From Mercurialis annua (Eukaryota; Streptophyta; Magnoliopsida; Malpighiales; Euphorbiaceae): DNA of 64,000 bases. The stretch spans positions 186,001-250,000 of the forward strand of contig NC_065573.1 in assembly GCF_937616625.2 (NCBI RefSeq). The letters are read 5' to 3'. The notes under the pieces were generated by a model, which was given only the letters and a program-made list of their open reading frames with translations, was not told the DNA's origin and searched no databases. A program made the translations under genes and the position numbers. Positions 11,301-23,700 of this stretch are shown piece after piece (position 1 is the first letter of the stretch; each line of letters opens with the position of its first letter).

Positions 11301-14300
11301 CGTAATGTTTGTAAACGTTTGGCTTAAATTGCTAAAAATGTGATACGTATGGATTTATTTTGTAGCGTTTCTAAACGTTTGGCTTAAATCGCGAAAAAGG
11401 TGAAACATTTGAATTTGTTTCGTACCGTTTGTAACCGTTTGGCTTAAATCGGTAAAAAGATGAAACGTTTGGATTTATTTCTGAATGTTTGTAAATGTTT
11501 GGCTTATATTGCTGAAAAGGTGGAAACGCTTGGATTTGTTTCATAACGTTTGTAAACGTTTGGCTTAAATTGGTAAAAAGGTGAAACGATTGGTTTTGTT
11601 TCGTAACGTTTGTAAACGTTTGCCTTAAATTGCTAAAAATGGGAAACGTTTGGATTGTTTTCGCAACGTTTGTAAACGTTTGTCTTCAATCACCAAAAAG
11701 GTGAAACATTTCGATTTGTTTCGTAACGTTTGTAAACGTTTGGTTTAAATCGCTAAAAAGGTGAAACGTTTGGATTTGTTTCGCAACGTTTGTAAACATT
11801 TGGCTTAAATAGCAAAAAATGTGAAACATCTGGTTTTGTTCTGAAATGGTAGTAAACGTTTGGATTAAATTACTAAAAAGGTGAAACGTTGGCTTAAATC
11901 GCTAAAAATGTGAAACGTTTGGCTTTGTTTCGTAATGTTTGTAAACGTTTGGCTTAAATCGCTAAAAAGGTGAAACATATGGATTTGTTTTGTAACGTTT
12001 GTAAATGTTAGGCTTAAATCGCTAAAAAGGTGAAACGTTTGGATTTGTTTCGTAACGTTTGTAAATGTTTGGCTTCAATCGCTAAAAAGATTGGATTTGT
12101 TTCGTAACGTTTGTAAACATTTGGCTTAAATCGCTAAAAAGGTGAAACGTTTAGATTTCTTTCGTAACGTTTGTAAACGTTTGCCTTAAATTGCTAAAGA
12201 TGTTAAACGCTTTAATTTGTTTCGTAAATTTTGTAAAGATTTGGCTTAAATTGCTAAAAAGGTGAAACGCTTGCATTTGTTTCGTAACGTTTGTAAACGT
12301 TTGGCTTAATTTGCTAAAAAGGTGAAAATTTTGGATTTGTTTTGTAACCTTTGTAAACATTTGGCTAAAAAGGTGAAACGTTTGGATTTGTTTCCTACGT
12401 TTGTAAACGTTCGGCTTTACTCGCTAAAAAGGTGAAATGTTTGGATTTGTTTCGTAACGTTTATAAACGTTTGGCTTAAATTGCTAAAAAAGTGAAACGC
12501 TTGGATATGTTTCGTAACTTTTATAAACGTTTGGCTTAAATTGCTAAAAAGGTGAAACGCTTGGTTTTTTTTCGTAATGTTTGTAAACATTTGGCTTAAA
12601 TCGCTAAAAATGTGAAATGTTTGGATTTATTTGTTAACATTTAAATTTTTTGGTTTTGTTTCATAACGTTTGTAAACGTTTAGCTTATATCTCTATAAAT
12701 GAGAAAAATTTGGATTTGTTTAGTAGCTTTTATAAACGTTTGGCTTAAATCGCTAATAGGGGGAAACGTTTAGATTTGTTTCGTACCGTTAATAAACATT
12801 TGGCTTAAATCGCTAAAAAGGTGAAACGTTTGAATTTGTTTCGTAACATTTGTAAACGTTTGGCTTAAATCGCTAAAAAGGTGAAATGTTTGGATTTGTT
12901 TTGTATCGTTTGTAATCGTTTGGCTTAAATCGCTAAAAAGGTGTAACGTTTGGATTTATTTCGTAACCTTTGTAAACGTTTGGCTTAAATTGCTAAAAAG
13001 GCGAAACTCTTTGATTTGTTTCGTAACGTTATGTTTGGCTTAATTTGCTAAAAAGGAGAAACGCTTGGATTTGTTTCGTAACGTTTGTAAACGTTTGGCT
13101 TAAATTGTTAAAAAGGTGAAACGTTTGGATTATTTTCGTATCATTTCTAAACGTTTGGCTTAAATCGCGAAAAAGGTGAAATGTTTGAATTAGTTTCGTA
13201 CTGTTTGTAACCGTTTGGCTTAAATCGGTAAAAAGGTGAAATGTTTAGATTTATTTCGTAATTTTTTTAACCGTTTAGCTTAAATTGGTGAAAAGGTGGA
13301 AACGCTTGGATTTATTTCGTAACGTTTGTAAACGTTTGGCTTAAATTGCTAAAAAGATGAAACGATTGGTTTTGTTTCGTAACGTTTGTAAACGTTTGGC
13401 TTAAATTGCTAAAAATGAGAAACGTTTGGATTGGTTTCGTAACGTTTGTAAACGTTTGGCTTCAATCGCTAAAAAGGTGAAACATTTGGATTTGTTTCGT
13501 AACATTTGTAAACGTTAGGCTTAAATCGCTAAAAAGGTGAAACGTTTGGATTTATTTCGTACCGTTTGTAAACATTTGGCTTAAATAGCTAAAAAGGTTA
13601 AATGTTTGGATTTGTTTCGTAGCGTTTGTAAACGTTTGCCTTAAATAGCTAAAAATTTGAAACGTTTGGTTTTGTTCTGAAACGTTAGTAAACGTTTGGC
13701 TTAAATTGCTAAAAAAAGTGAAACGTTTGGCTTAAATCACTAAAAATGTGAAACGTTTGGCTTTGTTTCGTATCGTTTGTAAACATTTGGCTTAAATCGC
13801 CAAAAAGGTGAAACATTTGAATTTTCGTCGCAACGTTTTAAACGTTTGGATGTGTTTCGAAACATTTGGATTTGTTTCGTAACATTTGTTAAAGTTTGGC
13901 TTCAATTACTGAAAAGGGGAAATTTTTGGATTTGTTTCGTAGCGTTTATAAATGTTTGGCTTAAATCGCGAAAAGGTGAAACGTTTGAATTTGTTTCGTA
14001 CCGTTTGTAACAGTTTTGGCTTAAATTGGTAAAAAGATGAAACGTTTGGATTTATTTCGTAATGTTTGTAAACGTTTAGCTTAAAATGCTGAAAAGGTTG
14101 AAAAGCTTGAATTTGTTTCGTGTTTGTAACCGTTTGGCTTAAATCGGTAAAAAGGTGAAACGTTTGGATTTATTTCGTAATGTTTGTAAACGTTTAGCTT
14201 AGATTGCTTAAAAGATGGAAACGTTTGGATTTGTTTCGTAACGTGTGTAAACGTTTGGCATAAATTGCTAAAAAGATGGAACGATTAGTTTTGTTTCGTA

Positions 14301-17300
14301 ATATTTGTAAACGTTTGGCTTAAATTGCTAAAAATGTGATACGTATGGATTTATTTTGTAGCGTTTCTAAACGTTTGGCTTAAATCGCGAAAAAGGTGAA
14401 ACATTTGAATTTGTTTCGTACCGTTTGTAACCGTTTGGCTTAAATCGGTAAAAAGATGAAACGTTTGGATTTATTTCTGAATGTTTGTAAATGTTTGGCT
14501 TATATTGCTGAAAAGGTGGAAACGCTTGGATTTGTTTCATAACGTTTGTAAACGTTTGGCTTAAATTGGTAAAAAGGTGAAACGATTGGTTTTGTTTCGT
14601 AACGTTTGTAAACGTTTGCCTTAAATTGCTAAAAATGGGAAACGTTTGGATTGTTTTCGCAACGTTTGTAAACGTTTGTCTTCAATCACCAAAAAGGTGA
14701 AACATTTCGATTTGTTTCGTAACGTTTGTAAACGTTTGGCTTAAATCGCTAATAAGGTGAAACGTTTGGATTTGTTTCGCAACGTTTGTAAACATTTGGC
14801 TTAAATAGCAAAAAATGTGAAACATCTGGTTTTGTTCTGAAATGGTAGTAAACGTTTGGATTAAATTACTAAAAAGGTGAAACGTTGGCTTAAATCGCTA
14901 AAAATGTGAAACGTTTGGCTTTGTTTCGTAATGTTTGTAAACGTTTGGCTTAAATCGCTAAAAAGGTGAAACATATGGATTTGTTTTGTAACGTTTGTAA
15001 ATGTTAGGCTTAAATCGCTAAAAAGGTGAAACGTTTGGATTTGTTTCGTAACGTTTGTAAATGTTTGGCTTCAATCGCTAAAAAGATTGGATTTGTTTCG
15101 TAACGTTTGTAAACATTTGGCTTAAATCGCTAAAAAGGTGAAACGTTTAGATTTCTTTCGTAACGTTTGTAAACGTTTGCCTTAAATTGCTAAAGATGTT
15201 AAACGCTTTAATTTGTTTCGTAAATTTTGTAAAGATTTGGCTTAAATTGCTAAAAAGGTGAAACGCTTGCATTTGTTTCGTAACGTTTGTAAACGTTTGG
15301 CTTAATTTGCTAAAAAGGTGAAAATTTTGGATTTGTTTTGTAACCTTTGTAAACATTTGGCTAAAAAGGTGAAACGTTTGGATTTGTTTCCTACGTTTGT
15401 AAACATTCGGCTTAAATCGCTAAAAAGGTGAAATGTTTGGATTTGTTTCGTAACGTTTATAAACGTTTGGCTTAAATTGCTAAAAAAGTGAAACGCTTGG
15501 ATATGTTTCGTAACTTTTATAAATGTTTGGCTTAAATTGCTAAAAAGGTGAAACGCTTGGATTTTTTCGTAATGTTTGTAAACATTTGGCTTAAATCGCT
15601 AAAAATGGGAAATGTTTGGATTTATTTGGTAACATTTAAATTGTTTGGTTTTGTTTCATAACGTTTGTAAACGTTTAGCTTATATCGCTATAAATGAGAA
15701 AAATTTGGATTTGTTTCGTAGCTTTTATAAACGTTTGGCTTAAATCGCTAATAGGGTGAAACGTTTAGATTTGTTTCGTACCGTTAATAAACATTTGGCT
15801 TAAATCGCTAAAAAGGTGAAACGTTTGAATTTGTTTCGTAACATTTGTAAACGTTTGGCTTAAATCGCTAAAAAGGTGAAATGTTTGGATTTGTTTTGTA
15901 TCGTTTGTAATGTTTGGCTTAAATCGCTAAAAAGGTGTAACGTTTGGATTTGTTTTGTAACCTTTGTAAATGTTTGGCTTAAATTGCTAAAAAGGCGAAA
16001 CTCTTTGATTTGTTTCGTAACGTTATGTTTGGCTTAATTTGCTAAAAAGGAGAAACGCTTGGATTTGTTTCGTAATGTTTGTAAACGTTTGGCTTAAATT
16101 GTTAAAAAGGGGAAACGTTTGGATTATTTTCGTATCATTTCTAAACGTTTGGCTTAAATCGCGAAAAAGGTGAAACGTTTGAATTAGTTTCGTACTGTTC
16201 GTAACCGTTTGGCTTAAATCGGTAAAAAGGTGAAACGTTTAGATTTATTTCGTAATGTTTGTAACCGTTTAGCTTAAATTGGTGAAAAGGTGGAAACGCT
16301 TGGATTTATTTCGTGACGTTTGTAAACGTTTGGCTTAAATTGCTAAAAAGATGAAACGATTGGTTTTGTTTCGTAACGTTTGTAAACGTTTGTCTTAAAT
16401 TGCTAAAAATGAGAAACGTTTGGATTGGTTTCGTAACGTTTGTAAACGTTTGGCTTCAATCGCTAAAAAGGTGAAACATTTGGATTTGTTTTGTAACATT
16501 TGTAAACGTTAGGCTTAAATCGCTAAAAAGGTGAAACGTTTGGATTTATTTCGTACCGTCTGTAAACATTTGGCTTAAATAGCTAAAAAGTTTAAATGTT
16601 TGGATTTGTTTCGTAGCGTTTGTAAACGTTTGCCTTAAATAGCTAAAAATTTGAAACGTTTGGTTTTGTTCTGAAACGTTGGTAAACGTTTGGCTTAAAT
16701 TGCTAAAAAAAGTGAAACGTTTGGCTTAAATCACTAAAAATGTGAAACGTTTGGCTTTGTTTCGTATCGTTTGTAAACATTTGGCTTAAATCGCCAAAAA
16801 GGTGAAACATTTGAATTTTCGTCGCAACGTTTTAAACATTTGGATGTGTTTCGAAACATTTGGATTTGTTTCGTAACATTTGTTAAAGTTTGGCTTCAAT
16901 TACTAAAACGGGGAAATGTTTGGATTTGTTTCGTAGCGTTTATAAACGTTTGGCTTAAATCGCGAAAAGGTGAAACGTTTGAATGTGTTTCGTACCGTTC
17001 GTAACAATTTTGGCATAAATCGGTAAAAAGATGAAACGTTTGGATTTATTTCGTAATGTTTGTAAACGTTTAGCTTAAAATGCTGAAAAGGTGGAAAAGC
17101 TTGAATTTGTTTCGTTCTGTTTGTAACCGTTTGGCTTAAATCGGTAAAAAGGTGAAACGTTTGGATTTATTTCGTAATGTTTGTAAACGTTTAGCTGAAA
17201 TTACTTAAAAGATGGAAACGTTTGGATTTGATTCGTAACGTGTGTAAACATTTGGCTTAAATTGCTAAAAAGATGAAACGATTAGTTTTGTTTCGTAATG

Positions 17301-17335
17301 TTTGTAAATGTTTGGCTTAAATTGCAAAAAATGTG
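8345..17335 (-). repeat. Higher-order repeat, three copies of about 2,996 bp
   Basis: Diagnostic variant monomers recur at constant spacing. AAATGTGAAACATCTGG is at 8821, 11817 and 14813. GATTTATTTTGTAGCGTTTC is at about 8353 and 11349. The odd CGCTAATAGGG monomer is at 9757, 12753 and 15748. Each step is 2,995-2,996 bp, about 50 monomers. The middle copies look almost identical over kilobases with scattered single-base differences; the last diverges more. A longer, rearranged relative occupies 4853-8345, with about 1.9 kb of additional monomers. Confidence 0.9.
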
Positions 17336-19750
17336 AAACGTTTGGATTGGTTTCATAACGTTTGGGTTCAATCGCTAAAAAGGTGAAACATTTGGATTTG
17401 TTTCGTAGCGTTTGTAAACGTTTGGCTTAAATCGCTAAAAAGGTGAAACATTTGGATTTTTTTCGTAACATTTGTAAACGTTTGGCTTAAATAGCTAAAA
17501 AAGTTAAATGTTTGGATTTGCTTCATAGCGTTTGTAAACATTTGGCTTAAATCGCTAAAAATTTCAAACGTTTGGTTTTGTTTTGAAACGTTAGTAAACG
17601 TTTGGCTTAAATTGCTAAAAAAAGTGAAACGTTTGGCTTTAATCACTAAAAATGTGAAACGTTTGGCTTTGTTTCGTATCGTTTGTAATCATTTGGCTTA
17701 AATCGCTAAAAAGGTGAAACATTTGAATTTTCCTCGCAATGTTTTAAACGTTTGGATTTGTTTCGAAACATTTGGATTTGTTTCGTAACATTTGTAAAAG
17801 TTTGGCTTCAATTACTAAAAAGGGGAAATGTTTGGATTTGTTTTGTAGTGTTTCTAAACGTTTGGCTTAAATCGCGAAAAGGTGAAACGTTTGAATTTGT
17901 TTTGTACCGTTTGTAACGTTTGGCTTAAATCGGTAAAAAGATGAAACGTTTGGATTTATTTGGTAATGTTTGTAAACGTTTAGCTTAAATTGCTGAAAAG
18001 GTGGAAAATCTTGAATTTGTTTCGTACTTTTGTAACCGTTTGGCTTAAATCGGTAAAAAGGTGAAACATTTGGATTTATTTCGTAATGTTTGTAAACGTT
18101 TAGCTTAAATTGTTTAAATGATGGAAACGTTTGGATTTGTTTTGTAACGTGTGTAAAGGTTTGGCTTAAATTTCTAAAAAGATGAAACGATTGGTTTTGT
18201 TTCGTAACGTTTGTAAACGTTTGGCTTCAATCACTAAAAAGGTGAAATATTTGGATTGGTTTCGTAACGTTTGTAAACGTTTGGCTTCAATCGCTAAAAA
18301 GGTGAAACATTTGGATTTGTTTCGTAACATTTGAAAACGTTTGGCTTAAATCGCTAAAAAGGTGAAACGTTTGGATTTGTTTCGTAACGTTTGTAAACCT
18401 TTGTCTTAACTAGCTAAAAAGGTTAAATGTTTGGATTTGCTTCGTAGCGTTTGTAAACGTTTGGCTTAAATCGCTAAAAATTTGAAACGTTTGGTTTTGT
18501 TCCGAAACCTTAGTAAACATTTGGCTTAAATTGCGAAAAAAGTGAAACGTTTGGCATAAATCGCTAAAAATGTGAAACGTTTGGCTTTGTTTCGTATCGT
18601 TTGTAAACATTTGGCTTAAATCTCTAAAAAGGTGAAACATTTGAATTTTCTTCGCAACGTTTTAAACGTTTGGATTTTTTTCGAAACATTTGGATTTGTT
18701 TCGTAACATTTGTAAAAGTTTGGCTTCAATTACTAAAAAGGAGAAATGTTTGGATTTGTTTCGTAGCGTTTCTAAACGTTTTGCTTAAATCGCGAAAAGG
18801 TGAAACGTTTGAATTTGTTTCGTACCGTTTGTAACCGTTTGGCTTAAATCGGTAAAAAGGTGAAACGTTTGGATTTCTTTCGTAATGTTTGTAAACGTTT
18901 AGCTTAAATTGCTGAAAAGGTGGAAAAGCTTGGATTTGTTTCGTAACGTTTGTAAACGTTTGGCTTAATTTGTTAAAAAGGTGAAACGATTAGTTTTGTT
19001 TCGTAACGTTTGTAAACGTTTGGCATAAATTGCTAAAAATGTGAAACGTTTGAATTGGTTTCGTAACGTTTGTTACGTTTGGCTTCAATCACTAAAACGG
19101 TGAAACATTTGGATTTGTTTTGTAAGGTTTGTAAACGTTGGGCTTAAATCGCTAAAAAGGTGAAACGTTTGGATTTTATTCGTAGCGTTTGTAAACGTTT
19201 GGCTTAAATAGCTAAAAAGGTTAAATGTTTGAATTTGCTTCGTAGCGTTTGTAAACATTTGGCTTAAATTGCTAAAAATGTGAAACGTTCGGTTTTGTTC
19301 TGAAACGTTAGTAAACGTTTGGCTTAAATTGCTAAAAAAGTGAAACGTTTGGATTAAATTGCTAAAAATGCGAAATGTTTGACTTTGTTTTGTAATGTTT
19401 GTAAAGGTTTGGCTTAAATCGCTAAAAAGGTGAAACGTTTGGATTCGTTTTGTAACGTTTGTAAACTTTAGGCTTAAATCGCTAAAAAGGTGAAACATTT
19501 GGATTTGTTTCGTAACGTTTGTAAATGTTTGGCTTAAATCGCTAAAAATGTTGAACGATTGGATTTGTTTCGTAAAGTTTGTAAAGATTTGGCTTAAATT
19601 GCTAAAAAGGTGAAACGCTTGGATTTGTTTTGTAAAGTTTATCAACGTTTGGCTTAAATTGCTAAAAAAAGTGAAAACTTTTGATTTGTTTCATAACCTT
19701 TGTAAACATTTAGCTAAAAAGGTGAAACGTTTGGATTTGTTTGATACGTT
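17336..19750 (-). repeat. Satellite segment related to 5.9-7.8 kb (dispersed higher-order copy)
   Basis: Monomer order here parallels that further left. TAGCTAAAAAGGTTAAATG with CCGAAACCTTAGTAAAC occurs near 6210-6320 and again near 18410-18520. The TGTAAGGTTTGTAAACG monomer occurs near 6880 and 19120. The offsets of about 12.2 kb are not constant, so this is an old duplicated segment with later gains and losses rather than a clean tandem copy. Confidence 0.7.
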
Positions 19751-20430
19751 TGTAAACGTTTGGCTTAAATCGCTAAAAAGGTGAAACACTAGGATTTGTT
19801 TCGTAACTTTTATAAATGTTTGGCTTAAATTTCTAAAAAGGTGAAACGCTTGGTTTTGTTTCGTAATGTTTTTAAACGTTTGGCTTAAATCGCTAAAAAT
19901 GTGAAATGTTTGGATTTGTTTCGTAAGGTTTTATACATTTGGTTTTGTTTCATAACGTTTGTAAACGTTTGGCTTATATCCCTAAAAAGTTGAAACATTT
20001 GGATTTGTTTCGTAGCGTTTGTAAACGTTTGGCTTAAATCGCTAAAAAGGCGAAACGTTTAGATTTGTTTCGTAACGTTTGTAAACGTTTGGCTTAAATC
20101 GCTAAAAAGGTGAAACACTAGGATTTGTTTCGTAACTTTTATAAATGTTTGGCTTAAATTTCTAAAAAGGTGAAACGCTTGGTTTTGTTTCGTAATGTTT
20201 TTAAACGTTTGGCTTAAATCGCTAAAAATGTGAAATGTTTGGATTTGTTTCGTAAGGTTTTATACATTTGGTTTTGTTTCATAACGTTTGTAAACGTTTG
20301 GCTTATATCCCTAAAAAGTTGAAACATTTGGATTTGTTTCGTAGCGTTTGTAAACGTTTTGCTTAAATCGCTAAAAAGGCGAAACGTTTAGATTTGTTTC
20401 GTAACGTTTGTAAACGTTTGGCTTAAATCG
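19751..20430 (-). repeat. Tandem duplication of a 329-bp satellite segment
   Basis: GTGAAACACTAGG occurs at 19781 and 20110. The following five and a half monomers, including the rare TAAGGTTTTATACATTTGG and ATATCCCTAAAAAGTTG variants, are repeated nearly base for base. The unit is not a multiple of 60, so the copy boundary falls inside a monomer. Confidence 0.85.
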
Positions 20431-20799
20431 CAAAAAATGTGAAACGTTTGGATTTGTTTCGCATTGTTTGTAACCGTTTGGCTTAAATCGCTAAAAGGGT
20501 GAAACGTTTGGATTTGTTTCGTAACGTTTGTAATCGCTTGGCTTAAATTGCTAAAAAGGTGAAACTTTTGGATTTGTTTGGTAATGTTTGTATATGTTTG
20601 GCTTAATTTGCTAAAAAGGAGAAACGCTTGGATTTGTTTCGTAACGTTTGTAAACGTTTGGCTTAAATTCCTAAAAAGGTGAAATGCTTGGTTTTGTTTC
20701 GTGACGTTTTATACGTTTGGATTAAATCGCTTAAATAGGGAAACGTTTGGATTTGTTTCGTAGCGTTTTTAAACGTTTGGCTTAAATTGCTAAAAAGGT

Positions 20800-23700
20800 G
20801 AAACATTTGGTTTTGTTTCCAACACGTTTATACACGTTTTGCTTAAATTGCTAAAAAGTTAAAACGTTTGGTTTTGTTTCGTAACATTTGGATTTATTTC
20901 GTAACGTTTGTAAACGTTTGACTTAAATCGCTAAAAAGGTTAAACGTTTGGATTTGTTTCGTAATATTTGTAAATGTTTGGCTTTAATCGCCAAAAAGGT
21001 GAAACATTTGGATTTGTTTCGCAACGTTTATAAACGTTTGGCTTAAATTGCTAAAAAGGTGAAACGCTTGAATTTGTTTCGTAACGTTTTAAACGTTTGG
21101 TTTTGTTTCGTAATGTTTGTAAACGTTTGGCTGAAATAGCAAAAAAGGTGAAACGTCCTGTTTTCTTTCGTAATGTTTGGCTTGAATCTCTAAAAATGTG
21201 AAATATTTTGATTTGTTTCATAACGTTTTTAAACGTTTGGCTTAAATCGCTAAAAAGGTGAAACACTTGGATTTGTTTCTTAACGTTTGTAAACTTTTGA
21301 CTTAAATTGCGAAAGAGGTGAAACGTTTGGATTTGTTTCGTAACGTTTATAAACGTTGGCTTAAATTGTTAAAAAGGTGAAACGTTTGGATTTCTTTCGT
21401 AACATTTGTAAATGTTTGGCTTAAATCGTTAAAAAGGTAAAACGTTTGGTTTTCTTTTGTAACGTTTGTAAACGTTTGTCTTAATTCGCCAAAAAGGTGA
21501 AACGTTTGGATTTGTTTCGTAACGTTTGTAAAAGTTTGTTTTAAATCGCTAAATAGGTAAAACGTTTGGATTTGTTTCATAATGTTTGTAAACGTTTGGC
21601 TAAAATTACTAAAAAGGGTTTCGTAACGTTATAAACGTTTGGATTAGTTTCGTAACGTTTGTAAACGTTTGGCTTAAATCGCTAAATAGGTGAAACATTT
21701 GGATTTGTTTCGTAACGTTTGTAAATGTTTGGCTTAAATTGCTAAACAGGTGAAACATTTGGCTTAAATCGCTAAAAAGGTGAAACATTTGGATTTGTTT
21801 CGTAACTTTTGTAAACGTTTGGCTAAAATCGCTAAAGAGGTGAAACGTTTGGATTTGTTTCGTAACGTTTGTAATCGTTTGGCTTAAATTGCTAAAAAGG
21901 TGAAACTTTTGGATTTGTTTTGTAACGTTTGTAAACGTTTGGATTAAGTCGCTAAAAAGGTGAAACATTTGGTTTAGTTTAGTAACGTTTGTAAACGTTT
22001 GGTTTAAATTACCAAAAAGGTGAAACGCTTGGATTTGTTTCGTAGCGTTTGTAAACATTCTTCTTAAATCGCTAAAAAGGTGAAACGTTTTGTTGTTTTG
22101 TAACGTTTGTAAACGTTCGGCTTAAATCGCTAAAAAGCTGAAACGTTCGGTTTTGTTTCATAACGTTTGTAAACGTTCGGCTTAAATAGCTAAACAGGTG
22201 AAACGTTTGGTTTTGTTTCGTAACGTTTGTAAACGTGCGGCTTAAATCGCTAAAAAGGGGAAACGTTTGGATTTGTTCCGTAACGTTTGTAAATGTTTGC
22301 CTTAAATTGCTAAAAAGATGAAACGTTTTGATTTGTTTTCTAACGTTTGTAAACGATTGGTTTTGTTTCGAAATGTTTGTAAACGTTTTGCTTAAATCGG
22401 TAGAAATTTGAAACGTTTGGATTTGTTTTATAACCTTTTAAATGTTTGGTTTTGTTTCGTAACGGTTGTAAATGTTTGGCTTAAATCGCTAAAAAAATTA
22501 AACGTTTGGATTTGTTTCGTAAAGTTTGCAAACGTTTGGCATAAATTGCTAAAAATGTGAAATGTTTGAATTGTTTCATAACTTTTTAAATGTTTGGTTT
22601 TGTTTCGTACATTTCTAAACGTTTGGCTTAAATCGCTAATAAGGTGAAAAGTATGGATTTGTTTCGTAACGTTTGTAAACGTTTGGCTTAAATCACTAAA
22701 AAGGTGAAACTTTTGGATTTATTTCATAGTGTTTGTAAACGTTTGGTTTAAATTACTAAATAGGTGAAACATTGGGAATTGTTTCGTAACGTTTGCAATC
22801 GTTTTGCTTAAATCTAAAATGTTGTAACATTTGGATCTGTTTTGTAACGTTTGTAAACGTTTGGCATAAATTGCTAAAAAGGTGAAACGTTTGGATTTGT
22901 TTTATAGCGTTTGTAAACATTTGGCTTAAATCTCTAAAAAGGTGAAACGTTTGGATTTGTTTCGTACCATATGTAAACGTTTGGCTTAAATCGCTAAAAA
23001 GGTGAAGCGTTTGGATTTGTTTCGTAACGTTTGTAAACGTTTGGCTTAAATTGCTAAAAAGGTGAAACACTTGGTTTTGTTTATGGGAAACGTTTGGATT
23101 TGTTTTGTAACGTTTGTAAATGTTTGGTTTAAATCGCTCAAAAGGTGAAACGTTTGGATTTGTTTCGTAACATTTTAAACATTTGGATTAAATAGCTAAA
23201 ATGGGGAAATGTTTGGATTTGTTTCGTAACGTTTGTAAAAGTTTGGCTTAAATCGATAAAAAAGGTGAAACATTTTGTTTTGTTTCTTAACATTTGTACA
23301 CGTTTTGCTTAAATTGCTAAAAAGGTGAAATGCTTGGATTTATTTCGTAATGTTTGGCTTAAATTGCTAAAAAGGTGAAACGCTTCGATTTGTTTTGTAA
23401 TGTTTGTAAACGTTTGGTTTTGTTTCGTAACATTTGGATTTATTTCGTAATGTTTGTAAACGTTTGGCTTAAATCGCCAAAAAGGTTAAGCCTTTGGATT
23501 TGTTTCGTAATGTTTGTAAATGTTTGGCTTTAATCGCCAAAAAGGTGAAACGTTTGGATTTGTTTCGCAACGTTTATAAACATTTGGCTTAAATTTCTAA
23601 AAAGGTGAAACACTTGAATTTGTTTCGTCACGTTTTAAACGTTTGGTTTTGTTTCGTAAGGTTTGTATACGTTTGGCTTAAATCGCAAAAAAGGTGAAAC

